DNA from: Lineus longissimus
Lineage: Eukaryota > Nemertea > Pilidiophora > Heteronemertea > Lineidae
Assembly (NCBI RefSeq): GCF_910592395.1
Contig: NC_088313.1
Location: forward strand, 8,684,501 to 8,748,500
Direction of reading: 5' to 3'
DNA length: 64,000 nucleotides
How positions within the stretch are numbered: position 1 is the first letter of the stretch; every line of letters begins with the position of its first letter. The position numbers and the translations under genes are program-made. Below are positions 31,691 through 43,120 of this stretch, piece after piece. The notes beneath the pieces were generated by a model, which saw nothing but the letters and a program-made list of their open reading frames with translations, searched no databases and was not told the origin of the DNA.

Positions 31691-31962
31691 TACCGCAAAT
31701 AAAGACAAACCAAAGCAAAGACATTTGTGTAGCATATCAAGGACTCGTAGATTGATACTCCTATGTGTGCCACATCAAAGACATCTGGAATGCATGTTTT
31801 GTTTTTGTTTGATACAGCATAGATAAAACTAGACCGCAACCTCTCTGGGATGGACAGTTGTTTTCATGAGTCATACACAGCACCGATAAGACATGACCGC
31901 AATACCTCTCTGGACCAAACACCACGTCAAAGATAACGATGCGAAGTCAACAGGCGGCGCCA
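31678..31962 (-). repeat. 285-bp repeat T, left copy (inverted relative to 61767-62051)
   Basis: The reverse complement of this segment matches 61767-62051 over its whole length with scattered mismatches, from GGCGGCGCCA/TGGCGCCGTC to GGTAATAACCGCCCATA. The copies have opposite orientation and lie outside the LTR retrotransposon on either side. Here the repeat runs into the first codons of the minus-strand gene. Confidence 0.8.
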
Positions 31963-32003
31963 CTGTAGATTGCTGGCGGCCGGATGCTGTTGGATCAATA
32001 AAG

Positions 32004-32030
32004 TGTAGGAGTGGCACCTTTCTGGTCCCC
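32004..32030 (+). repeat. 5' LTR, left piece
   Basis: TGTAGGAGTGGCACCTTTCT at 32004 matches the start of the intact 3' LTR at 61179. It stops at a run of C (32027-32040) where the EnSpm-like element begins; the LTR resumes at 42777. Confidence 0.85.
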
Positions 32031-32402
32031 CCCCCCCCCCTACTAAAAATATCTAAGTGGTGACTGAAGGGTGTTCTAGGGTATTCTATGGTGTTATGTG
32101 CTGGGCCAAAGGGTGTCCTGTAGTGGACCAGATTGCTCGTGTGGTGCACAAAGGCTGTCCTGTGGTGCACATAATCCCACATGGAGTGTGCTGTGGTGGA
32201 CTGTGTGGTATACAAAGGCTGCCATGTTGTTTGTTTGAAATAATTTTTATTACTTTCAATAATATTGTAACATACAGATGAATCCCAGGGCTAGGCTATC
32301 AAGCATTATTAGCCCTGGTTATTATTACACAGAGAAAAGTGAAAGATGGCAGAGAAGAATTAAACAAACAAGGATATGATAATTGAAAACAGGCTTCATA
32401 AG

Positions 32403-32742
32403 TTAAAGAATGGCGAGTTCAGCAATAAAGGTGCTGACTCTAGTAACGATAAAGATATTGTCTACAATAGACAATCTGTAATGGCCATTCAATAACACCT
32501 GCAGCCTGTCTTCTTGACAAAGGTTGTAGAATATTAAGGTGAATGATGGCAGCGTATTCAGGTCATCAAGAAGATCAACCCTAAGCATGTCGGCAAGAGG
32601 GCAATTGAAGAAGAGGTGGCGTGTGGTTTGCGCCTTGTGTCCGCATTTACAGTAAGGGTCATTAACATTTACAAAGTTATGAGAAAACAGGTGGTTTTTG
32701 AATATAAGGTCACATCTGGTCCTATTGCCATGTTGTGTCCAG
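32403..32742 (-). pseudogene. LINE ORF2 extreme C-terminus
   Basis: The minus-strand frame reads QHGNRTRCDLIFKNHLFSHN, then DPYCKCGHKAQTTRHLFFNC, the CCHC-like motif that ends ORF2 of jockey/CR1/L2-type LINEs, and stops at 32403-32405. It is cut off at the left end of the TTAA element (32748). An AT-rich trailer continues to about 32230. Confidence 0.7.
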
Positions 32743-33523
32743 AGTTAAGTGTCAGTCCATGATACCACCATGCAGGATCATGCAAATGGTGGCAAGGTGG
32801 GGGGTCAACAGATCTAGTTGTAATTTCTACCACAGACCTGTCCTAGGGTACTATGAAGGCTGGTGGATTGGTTTCGAAAATAACCCCACAGTTTTGGGGT
32901 ACGGCTGTTAACCATTTCCTACTCATTTTCCTTTAAAAAAAACATGCATTATCCCTCAAAATAGGCTAAGTCTTTTGTCAATTTTCGTGCATCAAACAGA
33001 ATTATCACTAAACACCGCCTATTGAAATTGAAAGTACATGATCTGAGCTACCTTTTCATGCCTTTTGTTTTGCCCCAGGTACATTTTAATGACAGGTACA
33101 GTACGTCCCAAAAACAATGCAATCTCAAATTTCAGTAAAAAGGCAATTTTAACTCTCCTTTAGCGCCAACACTGCAGTTTTTTAGGTGATGCCACTTCCA
33201 GGTAAGGAAGTCAGAATGCTGTTTTTTAATTTGCAAAAGAAAAAAATCCGGCCGCCCTTACGGTTTTCCGGTGAGGGGGTCGAGTCGCGCCCTTCTCACT
33301 GGTGCCCATTTTTTGCCCATTCCCTCAGATAACTGACGAAATACACATGCTTTCCAAATAAAATTACATTTTTAGATGTTAGTGAACCCCCCTCTCCCTT
33401 GCCCCTCCCACACACTCCCTCAAACAACCTAGAGGCCTTTATTACCCCTGTGGAGGCTTAGCGGTCTAGGCGGAAACGTACACCAGCAACGACAACAACA
33501 ACAACAGTTACAGTTACAATGGA

Positions 33524-33757
33524 TTGTGTACATGCACGTGTACATTGTGTGATAGTCTATTGAAAATGGAACCTGAAAAATCACAGTTGAAATGTGGATT
33601 TGCTGTCATATCCAAGGATATCGAGTGTGGTACTGACGCTTCATACCCAAATGACAAGAGTGTGATCCCCTTGAAACAATGTAAGAAGGACGTGCACTCC
33701 CATTTGATGCGTTGGATGTCCTCCAGGAAAGCCAGTCAAGTAGGCCAGAAGCAGTAG
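33524..33757 (+). CDS. Candidate exon 1 in TTAA element: Cys/His-rich domain
   Basis: The 77-codon frame has CTLCDSLLKMEPEKSQLKCG, then IPLKQCKKDVHSHLMRWM, a spacing of Cys and His pairs reminiscent of RING/LIM-like zinc sites at the start of transposon accessory proteins. The start codon is not resolved (TTG in frame; an ATG at 33519 is in another frame). The connection to the next exon is not proven. Confidence 0.35.
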   Translation: MCTCTCTLCDSLLKMEPEKSQLKCGFAVISKDIECGTDASYPNDKSVIPLKQCKKDVHSHLMRWMSSRKASQVGQKQ

Positions 33758-34058
33758 GCCTGTAATGATACCCACTCTGACTAAACCTAACTTTGGTGCA
33801 AAACCAACTGAGTGATAACGATTTACCACTTCACTTGTGTTCTTCCTAGAAAGTTGATTGGAGCCTTGGCTTGATGATCAGGAAGTCCCAGTTATGATTC
33901 CCTGCCAGTGCCACTGGAGGTCATGCTTCACTGCCGTACAAAATCAGCATGGCCGGTCGCATTATCAAAACAAGTCTATCATCATCATCATGTCCTCACA
34001 CTATTATATATTGCACATCATATTATCATTACCCCCAAAATCTGGTGCCTTTTCAGCT

Positions 34059-34142
34059 CTGTGTAAAGGATGTGAGGCTAAACATCGAGTATCTGTGGCA
34101 AATGTAGAACCAGAAGTAGAACCAGCACCCATGGATACAGAG
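34059..34142 (+). CDS. Candidate internal exon in TTAA element
   Basis: The acceptor ggtgccttttcag and the donor GATACAGAG/gtgagttg (34143) bracket a short frame LCKGCEAKHRVSVANVEPEV with an acidic end (APMDTE). Both splice sites match consensus well, which is hard to explain by chance in a non-autonomous element. Confidence 0.5.
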
Positions 34143-34354
34143 GTGAGTTGAATGAAAAAAAGGGGAGAAGATTCGGGGCAAGCCAAAGTGAATATTGGTT
34201 AATTCTGCCTGCAGCGACTGACTTACATGTAAGAAGGTCACTGATGAGAGAGGAGGGACTAAGCTGAAAACCTTGATGCCATTCTGGCTCCCATCTCCTT
34301 GGCAATGAGGGATTCTAAGCCAAACCTGATTCTCCATCAATATCTTTTTTCAGT

Positions 34355-34468
34355 CCGCTGTTGCCTCTTCCTCTGTTCAACCAGCCGACGCCTTAGAAAA
34401 CCCAGCAGACGGGACAGAAGGGCAATCTCTCAAGTCAGATATACATGATAGTTTCGTCAGTTTTTGAA
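34355..34468 (+). CDS. Candidate terminal exon in TTAA element
   Basis: After tatcttttttcag the frame reads SAVASSSVQPADALENPADG and ends SDIHDSFVSF at TGA 34466-34468. Its Ser/Ala/Asp-rich style continues that of the preceding exon. Confidence 0.45.
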
Positions 34469-36650
34469 TTTTTCCCTTTTTTGTGCAATTTGATGATGGA
34501 AACTTTGTGCAGCATAGGAGGTGACCATGCAGCCGAGGGCTTGGTAATATTGCCCTTAGTTACTATACTGGTCCTTTAAGGAATACTGGTCTATTATTTG
34601 TGGTGTACGTTTTCTTATCATCAACATACTCTCATCTTGAAAAATAAGACAATGTTTACGATCAGTGCGACCAATTTTTTACAGTCATTTTGCAACATTA
34701 TTGTTAACGCGTCCCTTGCGGATTCGTAAGGTACTACATGTATTTGGATGTTTTGAGACAAACTGCCTAGTCTAGTTGTGAATAACCGAACTGAGGTATT
34801 ATTTGTATTTTGCAACATACTCCGAATAATAATCATCTAAGATGATCTCAGATGAGTAATAATTTGATGGGTAATGTTGTTGCAACAGTATCATAAGGAC
34901 TGCTGGTCAAGCACTCTTGAGCTGGGAGAGAGAAATGATAAGAGGGTGGAGACAGATTTTCTGAAATGTTGGTCTTTGAGTCATGACTGGGCAGAATTAG
35001 CCCAGTGAAAGTTGTCAGCTACACATCAAGAATTCTTGATTTAGAATGAAAGGGTACGACTTTATTGGATGTACATTCATCAGGCTTGACCTGAGATTTT
35101 CCACGCCATTGATTGCAAATGCATTGTTCGCATTCTACAATACATCTCTCTTTTTCTAAAAAAAATACATGGTGAATTTCCTAAAACTGTTACATGCTGT
35201 GTTTTTGTCTCCCTTGACTAACATAACCTGCAATATGAAGGACATCCAGATTTGATGTTCTAGTATATCTAGCGGATGGTTCATCAGGTAAAATGCGGGG
35301 CTTGGTTAAAAAATGATTTTATAGCGATATCTTGGGATAAATTTGAACTTTGGCTTTCAGTAAACAATTGTAAATGCCAAGATAGATTTTTAATGTCAGT
35401 ATACTTAGTAGCGCTAATGTCAGTTTTGAACAACCAAGCCTGCTACTGGAAAGTGGGACTCTCTCCTGATACTATCCTGCACTTGGGCCTGACATGTAGT
35501 ACCGTAAATGAGGTGTTACTAGTATTGGTCCCTCCCTAGTAGTGGTTAGTAGTGGTTTGCCTATTGTCTGCAAAATAGCCTTTTTTCTATGTATCATTAT
35601 ATTAGCTTGTAAATAAATCACCCATTTGTAAAAAAAAGTATCCCTGCTTATTAGGTGGCAGCACTGTCCTCTGCAGACAGGTACAAGTGTAGCATGTGGA
35701 AAGGGTCAACATTAGCATCCTCACCAACAGGGGGGTTTCTTTAGGTTTTCGAACTGTAAGAAGGCCTACATGTAGCTTATTCAATTACGTTGCCATCAGG
35801 TAGGCCAAGGCCGAATTGTTATTTGAAATTCAAATCAGCATTTCAGGACCTATGGGGCCCAATTCCCCAAAGGGCTTTCATCAAGGGCAAATTTGTAGTG
35901 ATGAGCTTGTTCTTTTTTGGGGGGGAAAATGCAAGTGGAGTTATTTACCGGTAGGCCTACTTAGAATAGGTTAGTAGGCCTAGGCATGGGGGGGGGGGGG
36001 TGATCATGGTGGTTGACAGTAACTACTAATCCTCATTGCCAGCACCAAGCATAAATTATGTGTTCATTATGCATTTATTTTATAATTCATCAAGTGTACA
36101 CAAGGTGGCAGCACTAGCCAATGAGTGTCATTTTGGTGGAAAATAGCACTTTTTCCTTGGTTTATCCTGGGAAAACAGTAAAAGCGGCCGGAAATTTTAT
36201 TTCTGATTTTGAAAGTAGGTATCATTACCTTTACCATGTGCAAGCCACAGCATTCAAAGACTTGCAGTGTTGGATATATGAGCGTCGATAGAGAGCTCTT
36301 CCTAAGCACTGCCCCTAGGTATGCATCATTACTAGGCCTAGCACGACCAAAGTATGAAGTGTTACTCAATGACCTGTTGCAGAATGGAAGATCTCATCAA
36401 ATACTTCCATCATACAAAGGGGGAAAATCCAGCTATTTTTTTTAGTCTCTGCAGGAGTGCCCAACATTGACCCTAAAATACACAAAAAATAGGGGGAAAA
36501 AAGCTAAAACAAGCCCCCTAACTAGGCCTGCCCCTAACTCGGTTGCTAGTGATTTTTGAGAGTCATCAATTGCTGTGTAATGATGTCTTAGTGGAAGGAT
36601 CTTGCATACCTAATCTCGTTAAAAACGGTTGACCCCCACCTTGCCACCCT
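34469..36650. other. TTAA element remainder, no gene seen
   Basis: No coding frame with recognisable motifs; a G-run lies at 35988-36000. The expected DDE transposase is absent. Confidence 0.5.
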
Positions 36651-36681
36651 CTGCATGGTGGTATCATGGACTGACACTTAA

Positions 36682-37427
36682 ATGTTATGAGGGATATTTT
36701 GAAGGGTGTTCTGTGTGCTGCATCTAGGTTGTTCTGTGGGCTGTACACAGGGACATTTTCGTGATATCCAATCAATCGAACACCCTTTGGACTTTAACTG
36801 AATATTGACCACCACTGGAACACCTCAGAACACCCTGAGGAACACATAATGTGCCTTGGAAAGTCTTAGGGTACTAAATCATTTCGACAAAGATCGTAAA
36901 TCTGCTATAATCATGTGCTGTGAATGCTGATGAAATTTACCTTCTCTTAACACGTTGAGTGCCACCGACGAGATAACTCGTAGTTTTAGGTTCCTTCCGC
37001 AGGCCAACTACGAGTATACTCGTAGTACCATACCTTATTCATATGCTCCTGTGGCAACTATTTTAGTGTATGGGCAATGAGAATAACAAATTGCATCTCA
37101 TGAATGAAGTGTACTTTCATGAAAAAAATCAAGTTACAAATTATCACCAGAAAGTCAAGTCATATACAAGTTGTCACCAAGAAGCATGTATTTTCCTAAA
37201 AAGGTATATATCTTCTGCTGTATCATGAAGAAGTTATCCCCAGGTGATTTACTGTCGCATTTCCTAGGCAAATTACGCAACCCAGAGGACATTTCAAGGA
37301 AAATGAAGTAGCGATCAGACGTATCTTATCAGTAAGGTTTCTTTCTATATCCATGCAAACAACCAGAGCCTAAATATGATCTAAAGCGTCACTGTCAGTA
37401 CCTGGTAGATGAAGTTACTAGTATTGC
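36682..37427. other. EnSpm-like subterminal DNA; piggyBac-like terminus and 20-bp palindrome
   Basis: From 36690 GGTGTTCT/AACACCCT words of the host element recur. At 36947-36964 TTAACACGTTGAGTGCCA resembles a piggyBac-type end, and ACTACGAGTATACTCGTAGT at 37008-37027 is a perfect 20-bp palindrome. No matching right terminus was found. Confidence 0.45.
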
Positions 37428-38222
37428 TTAGTCAGTTTCAAACTGATTTGGCATAGGCACAGAAAAAAGTCTACCATTAAATTGCACCACAACACATTTC
37501 TTCTTAATACTGTCAACTGTTCGAGCAAGCGTTTCACCAGTTCTTTCAACTTCTACTATGTCTCGACACTGAACACCAGACCTCCGATCAGTGAAGAAGG
37601 CAGCGTTGTTCACAGCAAGTTTCTGCAGAATGACGAATGGCTGCAATTCGCAGACACAAGCTCCATCCTCACAGTTACAGTCAGGCATAAACACCACAAG
37701 TTCTTTTACAATGCACAGGGTGCTATCATCAAGAAGCACGATATCATTTCGTCTCTTCTTACTTCTATCATAATTGCAGGCATGGCACACAAATCTACCA
37801 GTAGAGAATCTCAAGAAATGATCGAATTCCTTCGCAACTTGAATTGGTTCATTCAAAAACCGTTCCAATGCTACCCTACTGGACAATGTCATTTCCTTTT
37901 TTACTGCCTTGCCATACAAATAGACTCCAGCTAACTTTGTCTTACTGGAAGAGAGATACCGACCACTATGAGACAGTCGCTGATACAACAGTTTTGCACC
38001 CTGACCAGCAGCACCCATAATCGCAGGTGCAGCAGATTTTAATCCTATTTTGATGGCGAATTTTTCAGCTATTTGCTGTGGTGCAAATGTCTTCCCATGA
38101 AAGAGTTTAATGAGCACTTGGTTTTGACCTTCAAATGGGAACGCTGACGTAGCCCACACTGGTCCCAAGTTCCGCACTGATGAACAAATGTGTACCAACT
38201 GGTGAACATTGAATGTAACATG
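37428..38222 (-). CDS. EnSpm/CACTA-type (Tnp2-like) transposase, C-terminal exon
   Basis: The minus-strand frame begins around an acceptor-like site near 38222 (QHVTFNVHQLVHICSSVRNL) and runs 265 codons to the stop. The block VRNLGPVWATSAFPFEGQNQ followed by LIKLFHGK...APQQIAEKF is the conserved His/Phe-Pro-Phe-Glu region that ends Tnp2-family CACTA transposases (nGPlw..s.fpFE...g.l..l..g...p..Qi). The distal part has a Cys cluster (PDCNCEDGACVCEL) and ends SVPMPNQFETD. The catalytic N-terminal part should lie to the right but only 1.1 kb separates it from the accessory gene, so the transposase is truncated. Confidence 0.65.
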   Translation of the reverse strand, partial: HVTFNVHQLVHICSSVRNLGPVWATSAFPFEGQNQVLIKLFHGKTFAPQQIAEKFAIKIGLKSAAPAIMGAAGQGAKLLYQRLSHSGRYLSSSKTKLAGVYLYGKAVKKEMTLSSRVALERFLNEPIQVAKEFDHFLRFSTGRFVCHACNYDRSKKRRNDIVLLDDSTLCIVKELVVFMPDCNCEDGACVCELQPFVILQKLAVNNAAFFTDRRSGVQCRDIVEVERTGETLARTVDSIKKKCVVVQFNGRLFSVPMPNQFETD

Positions 38223-39342
38223 CTGGATTCCAATTTGGCCTGGGGTGATGTCTTATGCTACTGGTCTCCATATTCAGTCACCATTCTACAGTGCAGCAAG
38301 GTACCCCATAGATGTACCTGTGTATAAGAGAATGGTGTAATAAACAAGATGGCAAACCAAAATGTCAGACGGGGGGGGGACACGCAGCTGTGCTGGGAGG
38401 TAGCTATACAATACTTTCATTGTGTTCAATGGCCAGTTACGCACAACAGTGCCCGAGTGACCAGTATTGGAAGCGATGATGTCATTGATGATGATGATTC
38501 TCTGCCAAAGCCCAAATCATGAAATAAACATCAAGTCTTGATTGATTTGAACTTCAGAAACCCGTGGTTCCAGGGCAATCAATTACCAACCATGGTCCAT
38601 GGGACCATGACGGCATGAGGCATGACCATGCCAACTTTGAACAGTTTGGTAGCCTCTCCCCCTTCCAGCCAGTCTGGTAGTAGTAGGCATCTACTTTTAC
38701 ATGGGGGTGTAGGCCTACATGGTGAAATAGATTATCTAGACATTACATGTATTGTATTTAGGCCTACATCTACATGGCTCTCGTAAATCAGATATCATGT
38801 ATATGTCATGTACATGATGTATGTCATGTATGTATACCATCGGTACCACCATGTCGTGTACAGCAGCCATATGATATTCCATCCATTTAAAGGACCATCA
38901 GCCAACATGACCAATATAGGCCTAGCCTACATGTACATACTAGCCTTAACTAGCGCTAGCTTACCGGTATGTACTAACTAAAGTGAGTACATCGAAGTAT
39001 TTCGCGTAATTTTGTGAACAAAACATGAAATTCGGGAAGTCTTCCCATTTTCTTCTGGACCGCACCAAATAAGTCATGGCTGTTCATTGTCGCGAAATCA
39101 TTTTTAATGTAAATTTAAAATTATCTGTGATGTTATAAATTATTTCTAGTGATCATCCTTTTTGTTAATTATTTTAGAGTTCCTCATGACCTTCCTAACT
39201 GAATTTAACATTTTTTATCTAGTTGTTATTTTAAACTTTGACCTGTTGACTTTGCTGCCGGCGGGAGCGGGAGCAGCCAGCGTCGTCTGCCATCTTTGTT
39301 CATGTCAGTGTTTTGGATTTCTGTTCATGATTTTGATTAAAA
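38223..39342. other. Divergent intergenic region of EnSpm-like element
   Basis: No gene seen. It contains CATGTACATGATG-type repeats (38790-38860) and a G-run (38369-38378). It should hold the promoters of both flanking genes if they are still active. Confidence 0.4.
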
Positions 39343-41595
39343 ATGAAGACTTTCGCTGTGTTTTATTTTACGGAGACCCACGAAATAGACATAGGTCTAT
39401 CCAGTTGGACCACTGATGATGTTGACGAGAAATGTTTTCAGCTGGGAGTTACTGATGTGTCAGTGAAGTGTCCAGATGAAAAAGGCTATGCACACTGGAT
39501 TGAGCATTATGAATCACCACCATCAAAAAAGAATAAGCAACCGGCACGAGAGGTAGATCCAGAACAGATGGTTGGGCCTTTTGTTGCACGAGTTCTGCGA
39601 TTCGGAGGTAGGCCATAGTTCGGAGTACACTCTCTTTACTTTTCGCACTGGTCAAGTGTGCATCATGTGGACCATCATGCACATAGGCCTACAGACTCAG
39701 TACAGATGTTGCACTCACAAATGCACTGGCCACTGCAGTGCAACATGTGCAAGTGTTAGCGTGGTAAGTGCATGTGCAATCAAAAGCACTTGCAAGCCAG
39801 GCCATGCAACCTCTTTACCCAGGGGTCATTCAATATAATTTACCGTAAGTAAAAAACACTCTCTTTTTTCCTAAATAATTTAATTAGCCAACAACGGAAT
39901 TCCTAAAAAAATGGTTGAAAAACCTCCTAACTATTCTCCTAAAAATTGCTTGGAAGTGGCTTGACAGCATGCAGAAGTCTCAGCTCATGTAATGTACCAA
40001 CTGTAGGCCTAACAGTAATCTTAAAGTCTCTTTTTCAGATACTTACGATGAGCTAAAGCCAGTACGACAACGGGCCATAGATAAAAGTAGCCGCATAAAA
40101 AAATTACAGGACTTGACTAACGATTTGGGTAAAGAACTAGAGCCATTGGGACGTGGACATCGTGAAAGAAGACCACCTCAGAGAAATCATTCATCGTCAA
40201 GTGAATCTGATGATGAACCGGCCCCCAAGCAGGCAAAAAAGCATCTTGCTTTGGAGAGAAAGGTTTGTAGGCTATTAGGAAATGAATAAAAAATAACCTG
40301 TTGATCATTAACGCGCGCATGTAATTTTCCCGTCGCATGGAGATTTTAAAATTTTGTTCAGAATGTTGTTTTTCAAGCTTTTAATGTAAGCCAAGCCATT
40401 ATTTTAGTCATTGCAAGTGGTAGGCCACCGCCCTCCCTACACTATTATGTACTGCTCATGCCAGGCTTCCTGAGTGAAAATTGCCTGGTGAAATACAGTT
40501 TTTTCCAGGAACAATCAAAGAAAGAGTTGGCCGCCGACAAATTGGCGGCATCTTCAATTGTTAAAAACAGTCGACGCTATCAGTAGACGTAGCAATGCCA
40601 TTCGCGTTGGCGACATTGTGTCCTGAAGGGCCAGATGTTTTCACTTTTAAGTAACGGTCGTTGACTACTCCAAGCTATACACTATACCCACTATAAACTG
40701 GTAGGAATGCACATCTTCGATTATTGCTTTCAGAATACGTCAAAAAGCGTTATCCGGAAATGAAAAATACTGACTTCAACACTTGGGGAAACACAAAGGT
40801 GAAGAATTCCCAAGAGGCAACAATGGAAGCAAAACAAAAGCGCCTCGAGAGACGCAAGGAACAAGCCAAAGAGAACTTGGTTACATGTGTGCTGGCAGCA
40901 GCATTGGTTGAAACGGGTACTGCTGAAGGTAAATAAAACCCTAATTATTAGTCTTGTGTTGACACATCGACAATTACTGGTGCAGCATTACCCCTATCTC
41001 CCTCAATACATCTCCAGTTGGCAATGTAAAATCTGCATAAAACCTGCACCACCACAAATTCCCCTAAGATACTAGAATTCCCTTCAGTTCAGATGACGTG
41101 CATTGACACTATCTGAGGTGAGCACATGGTCGTGGATCATCTCATAAATGAATTACTGTTGGATCACTCCCCTTAACTGCTGGTGAGATCTAGTTAATCA
41201 ATCACTCCTGTTCAGATTTCTCCCAAAAAGCCCTGATAATGAAGAAAGGTTGACCAGAAATAGTTCGTACAACTGATTTTGTAACGATATTTACCGAGCT
41301 ACTTTGTGCGCGTATGCATCGGACTGATTTACAAAATGACGTTTTGCGTGCATTCGTGAAGTGGTTCAAGATGGTGGAGAGCCAACTATGCTAGGGATTA
41401 TTGTCGACGACCTCAATCCAGGACCGTAAGAGCAATAATTTTTAGGGCCAAGGTTGACATACACATGGCAATTCTCCTTGATAAGCCTACCACTAATCAA
41501 TGTGTCTATTATCTGCAGATAAATCAGACTCGGAGGAGGAAGACACAAATGTGGGAAAAGATGTGCGGAGTGATGTGTCACAGCCACAGGACTGA
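39343..41595 (+). CDS. Multi-exon accessory gene of the EnSpm-like element
   Basis: Exon 1 (39343-39607) starts MKTFAVFYFTETHEIDIG and has WTTDD...CFQLGV...W-x3-Y, like the N-terminal domain of several transposon-linked DNA-binding (BEN-associated) proteins. Exon 2 (40039-40262; acceptor ctctttttcag, donor gtttgt) joins in phase and is Lys/Arg/Ser-rich (KPVRQRAIDKSSRIKKL). Exon 3 (from 40509) reads EQSKKELAADKLAASS and meets a stop unless spliced out early. Exon 4 (40734-40928) and exon 5 (41519-41595, ending SDVSQPQD) are acidic and join in phase 1. No BEN domain is seen at the end. A poly(A) signal is at 42165-42170. It is divergent from the transposase remnant. Confidence 0.55.
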
Positions 41596-41666
41596 ATACT
41601 GGTCTGAAATTGAAAACAAAAAATAGGGAGTAGACATGGCAAAAGGACTCGATGTTTGGACGATTA

Positions 41667-41839
41667 GGCTGACGTTACATAGGCCTCATTCGTTCACTTC
41701 CCACTTGTCACGTTCCCCTTAATGCGTTCGTTCCTCACTGAATGCATGCCACAAGGCCGTGCATTCACCGAGGAACGTTAAGTAAAGCTGGAACGTGACA
41801 TGTGGGAAGTGAACGAATGAGGCCTATGTAACGTCAGCC
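41667..41839. mobile_element. Foldback MITE, 173 bp, TTA target duplication
   Basis: GGCTGACGTTACATAGGCCT at 41667 begins a ~50-base arm matched almost perfectly by its complement ending at 41839. TTA abuts both ends (41664-41666 and 41840-41842), as for PIF/Harbinger-type MITEs. It lies in the 3' region of the accessory gene. Confidence 0.85.
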
Positions 41840-42059
41840 TTAAATACTGAAAAAGACAGATATTACTAGTATTCTATGCAGAAGCGCAGAAGAATATTTG
41901 TCGATCTAGCATTTGATAAGTTGATATCGGGCGACGACAACAACGGCAGTCCTGAAGAAGCCATCAGGCTATGGACAATGGTGACTCTGTACATATTTCT
42001 CAGTAAAACGGAACTTGATCTAGTGAAGATACTGTTCGATTTTATATATTCTTGTTGCA

Positions 42060-42135
42060 ATATCAGGTTTTTATTGTTTTTTTTTTTATCAGGTTTTTAT
42101 TGTTTTTTTTTTATCAGGTTTTTATTGTTATTATT
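42060..42135 (+). repeat. Tandem repeat of a 26-base T-rich unit
   Basis: TATCAGGTTTTTATTG followed by a T-run occurs three times at 42060-42135. It is downstream of the accessory gene stop and upstream of its AATAAA. Confidence 0.8.
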
Positions 42136-42776
42136 TATTTTTTATATCTTATTTTAATTTATTGAATAAAAGTTCAAGATACAAGTTCATATGATCCATT
42201 GTTGTTGTTATCAGAATGGTCAGGCCAAAAGGACACATGGTCAAATCTGGTCATAATGATTCTCAAGGGACCTGATCTTTCATCACCACTTAATCAGGGA
42301 GGTATCAGCCAGCTTTTCATTGTGAATCATTAAAATCTGGTTTGACTGCAGGCAAGCAGTTGTGCAGTGTACTCCAGCCCGGCAGTACCACAGAAAGCAC
42401 CTCAGGATCACCCATCAAGACAGCCTTTAAGAGATACCACACAAAACATCCTTCAGCACCACACAGGGGCTGTGTGTGGTTCTTTAATTTAGGAGCCCAT
42501 AAACACCCCATAAAACACCTCAGAGACATCCCTTGGATCTGTGAGGTGTTTCAGGAGCAGCTGTGTTGTGATTGTGGGGTAAAGTGTCCAATAAGAACCA
42601 ATAAACACCTCAGAGTATCTCACAGATTTGTGGGGTATTTTGTTTCAAAAGAACCCACAGACCACTTCATGAACACCACATAAACATCCTTCAACTTGTC
42701 TGAGGTTTTCTGTGGTGTTTCAGAGGTGTTTTGAAGGGTGTTTTCTGAGGTGTTTTAGCGATTATTTTTAGTAGGG

Positions 42777-43098
42777 CCTTTAAGGGTTCTCCTCTTATGA
42801 GCCCCATTGAGATAGTTATAGTAATTACATAACCTAGGCCTTGCAGTTACATAATTTGGGCTGGAAACTTGGTTCACTCTCCAGGCATGTAATATATTAG
42901 TTTACACTCAACACGGCTGCCTGTATGACACACATGCTTTACAACACTAGCCATATTTCCTACTCTGTGCCCAGCTGATTCTGATATTAGAGAGATACAC
43001 TAAAAAGGATAGGAGACAACTTCACCAAGAAAAGACCAAGACCTAAGGAAGAAGACTCGAAGAAGTGGTTCACAAGTTAAGGTATGACCGCTAGTGCA
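42777..43098 (+). repeat. 5' LTR, right piece
   Basis: This matches the intact 3' LTR from CCTTTAAGGGTTCTCCTC to the CA end at 43097-43098. It includes TTACATAACCTAGGCCTTGC. A donor-like AAG/GTATGA at 43080 is changed in the 3' LTR. Confidence 0.9.
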
Positions 43099-43120
43099 TT
43101 GGTGTCAGAATTTCGAACCA
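43099..43120 (+). promoter_or_regulatory. Primer-binding site of the TatD-bearing retrotransposon
   Basis: TTGGTGTCAGAATTTCGAA follows the LTR end directly. TTGGTGTCAGAA is a common start for Gypsy-type elements at this position, supporting the LTR assignment. Confidence 0.6.

Larger units (their letters stand above)
32749..36677. mobile_element. TTAA-flanked terminal-inverted-repeat element, 3.9 kb
   Basis: A 27-bp repeat starting GTGTCAGTCCATGATACCAC at 32749-32775 is exactly complementary to 36651-36677; pairing resumes after a 13-base insert in the left arm (gtggcaaggtggg). TTAA abuts both ends (32745-32748 and 36678-36681), as in piggyBac and Kolobok elements. No transposase is seen; instead it carries three exon-like segments on the plus strand. 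It interrupts the GGTGTT subterminal region of the EnSpm-like host, which resumes at 36682. Confidence 0.85.
32038..42776. mobile_element. EnSpm/CACTA-like DNA transposon, 10.7 kb, inserted in the 5' LTR
   Basis: CCCTACTAAAAATA at 32038-32051 is the exact complement of 42763-42776. Both ends carry subterminal copies of GGTGTT-type words (gaagggtgttct near 32065; gaggtgtttt, gaagggtgtttt near 42725-42755), a typical feature of this superfamily. The interior holds a minus-strand transposase C-terminus and a plus-strand accessory gene, divergently arranged. The C-run at the left junction hides the target duplication. Inserted within it are a LINE scrap, a TTAA-flanked element and a MITE. The superfamily call rests on the transposase tail; the TIR does not start with CACTA. 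Confidence 0.65.

Noticed and set aside
35276-35539. 87-codon frame in the TTAA element
   Set aside because: No similarity to a DDE transposase and no splice context.
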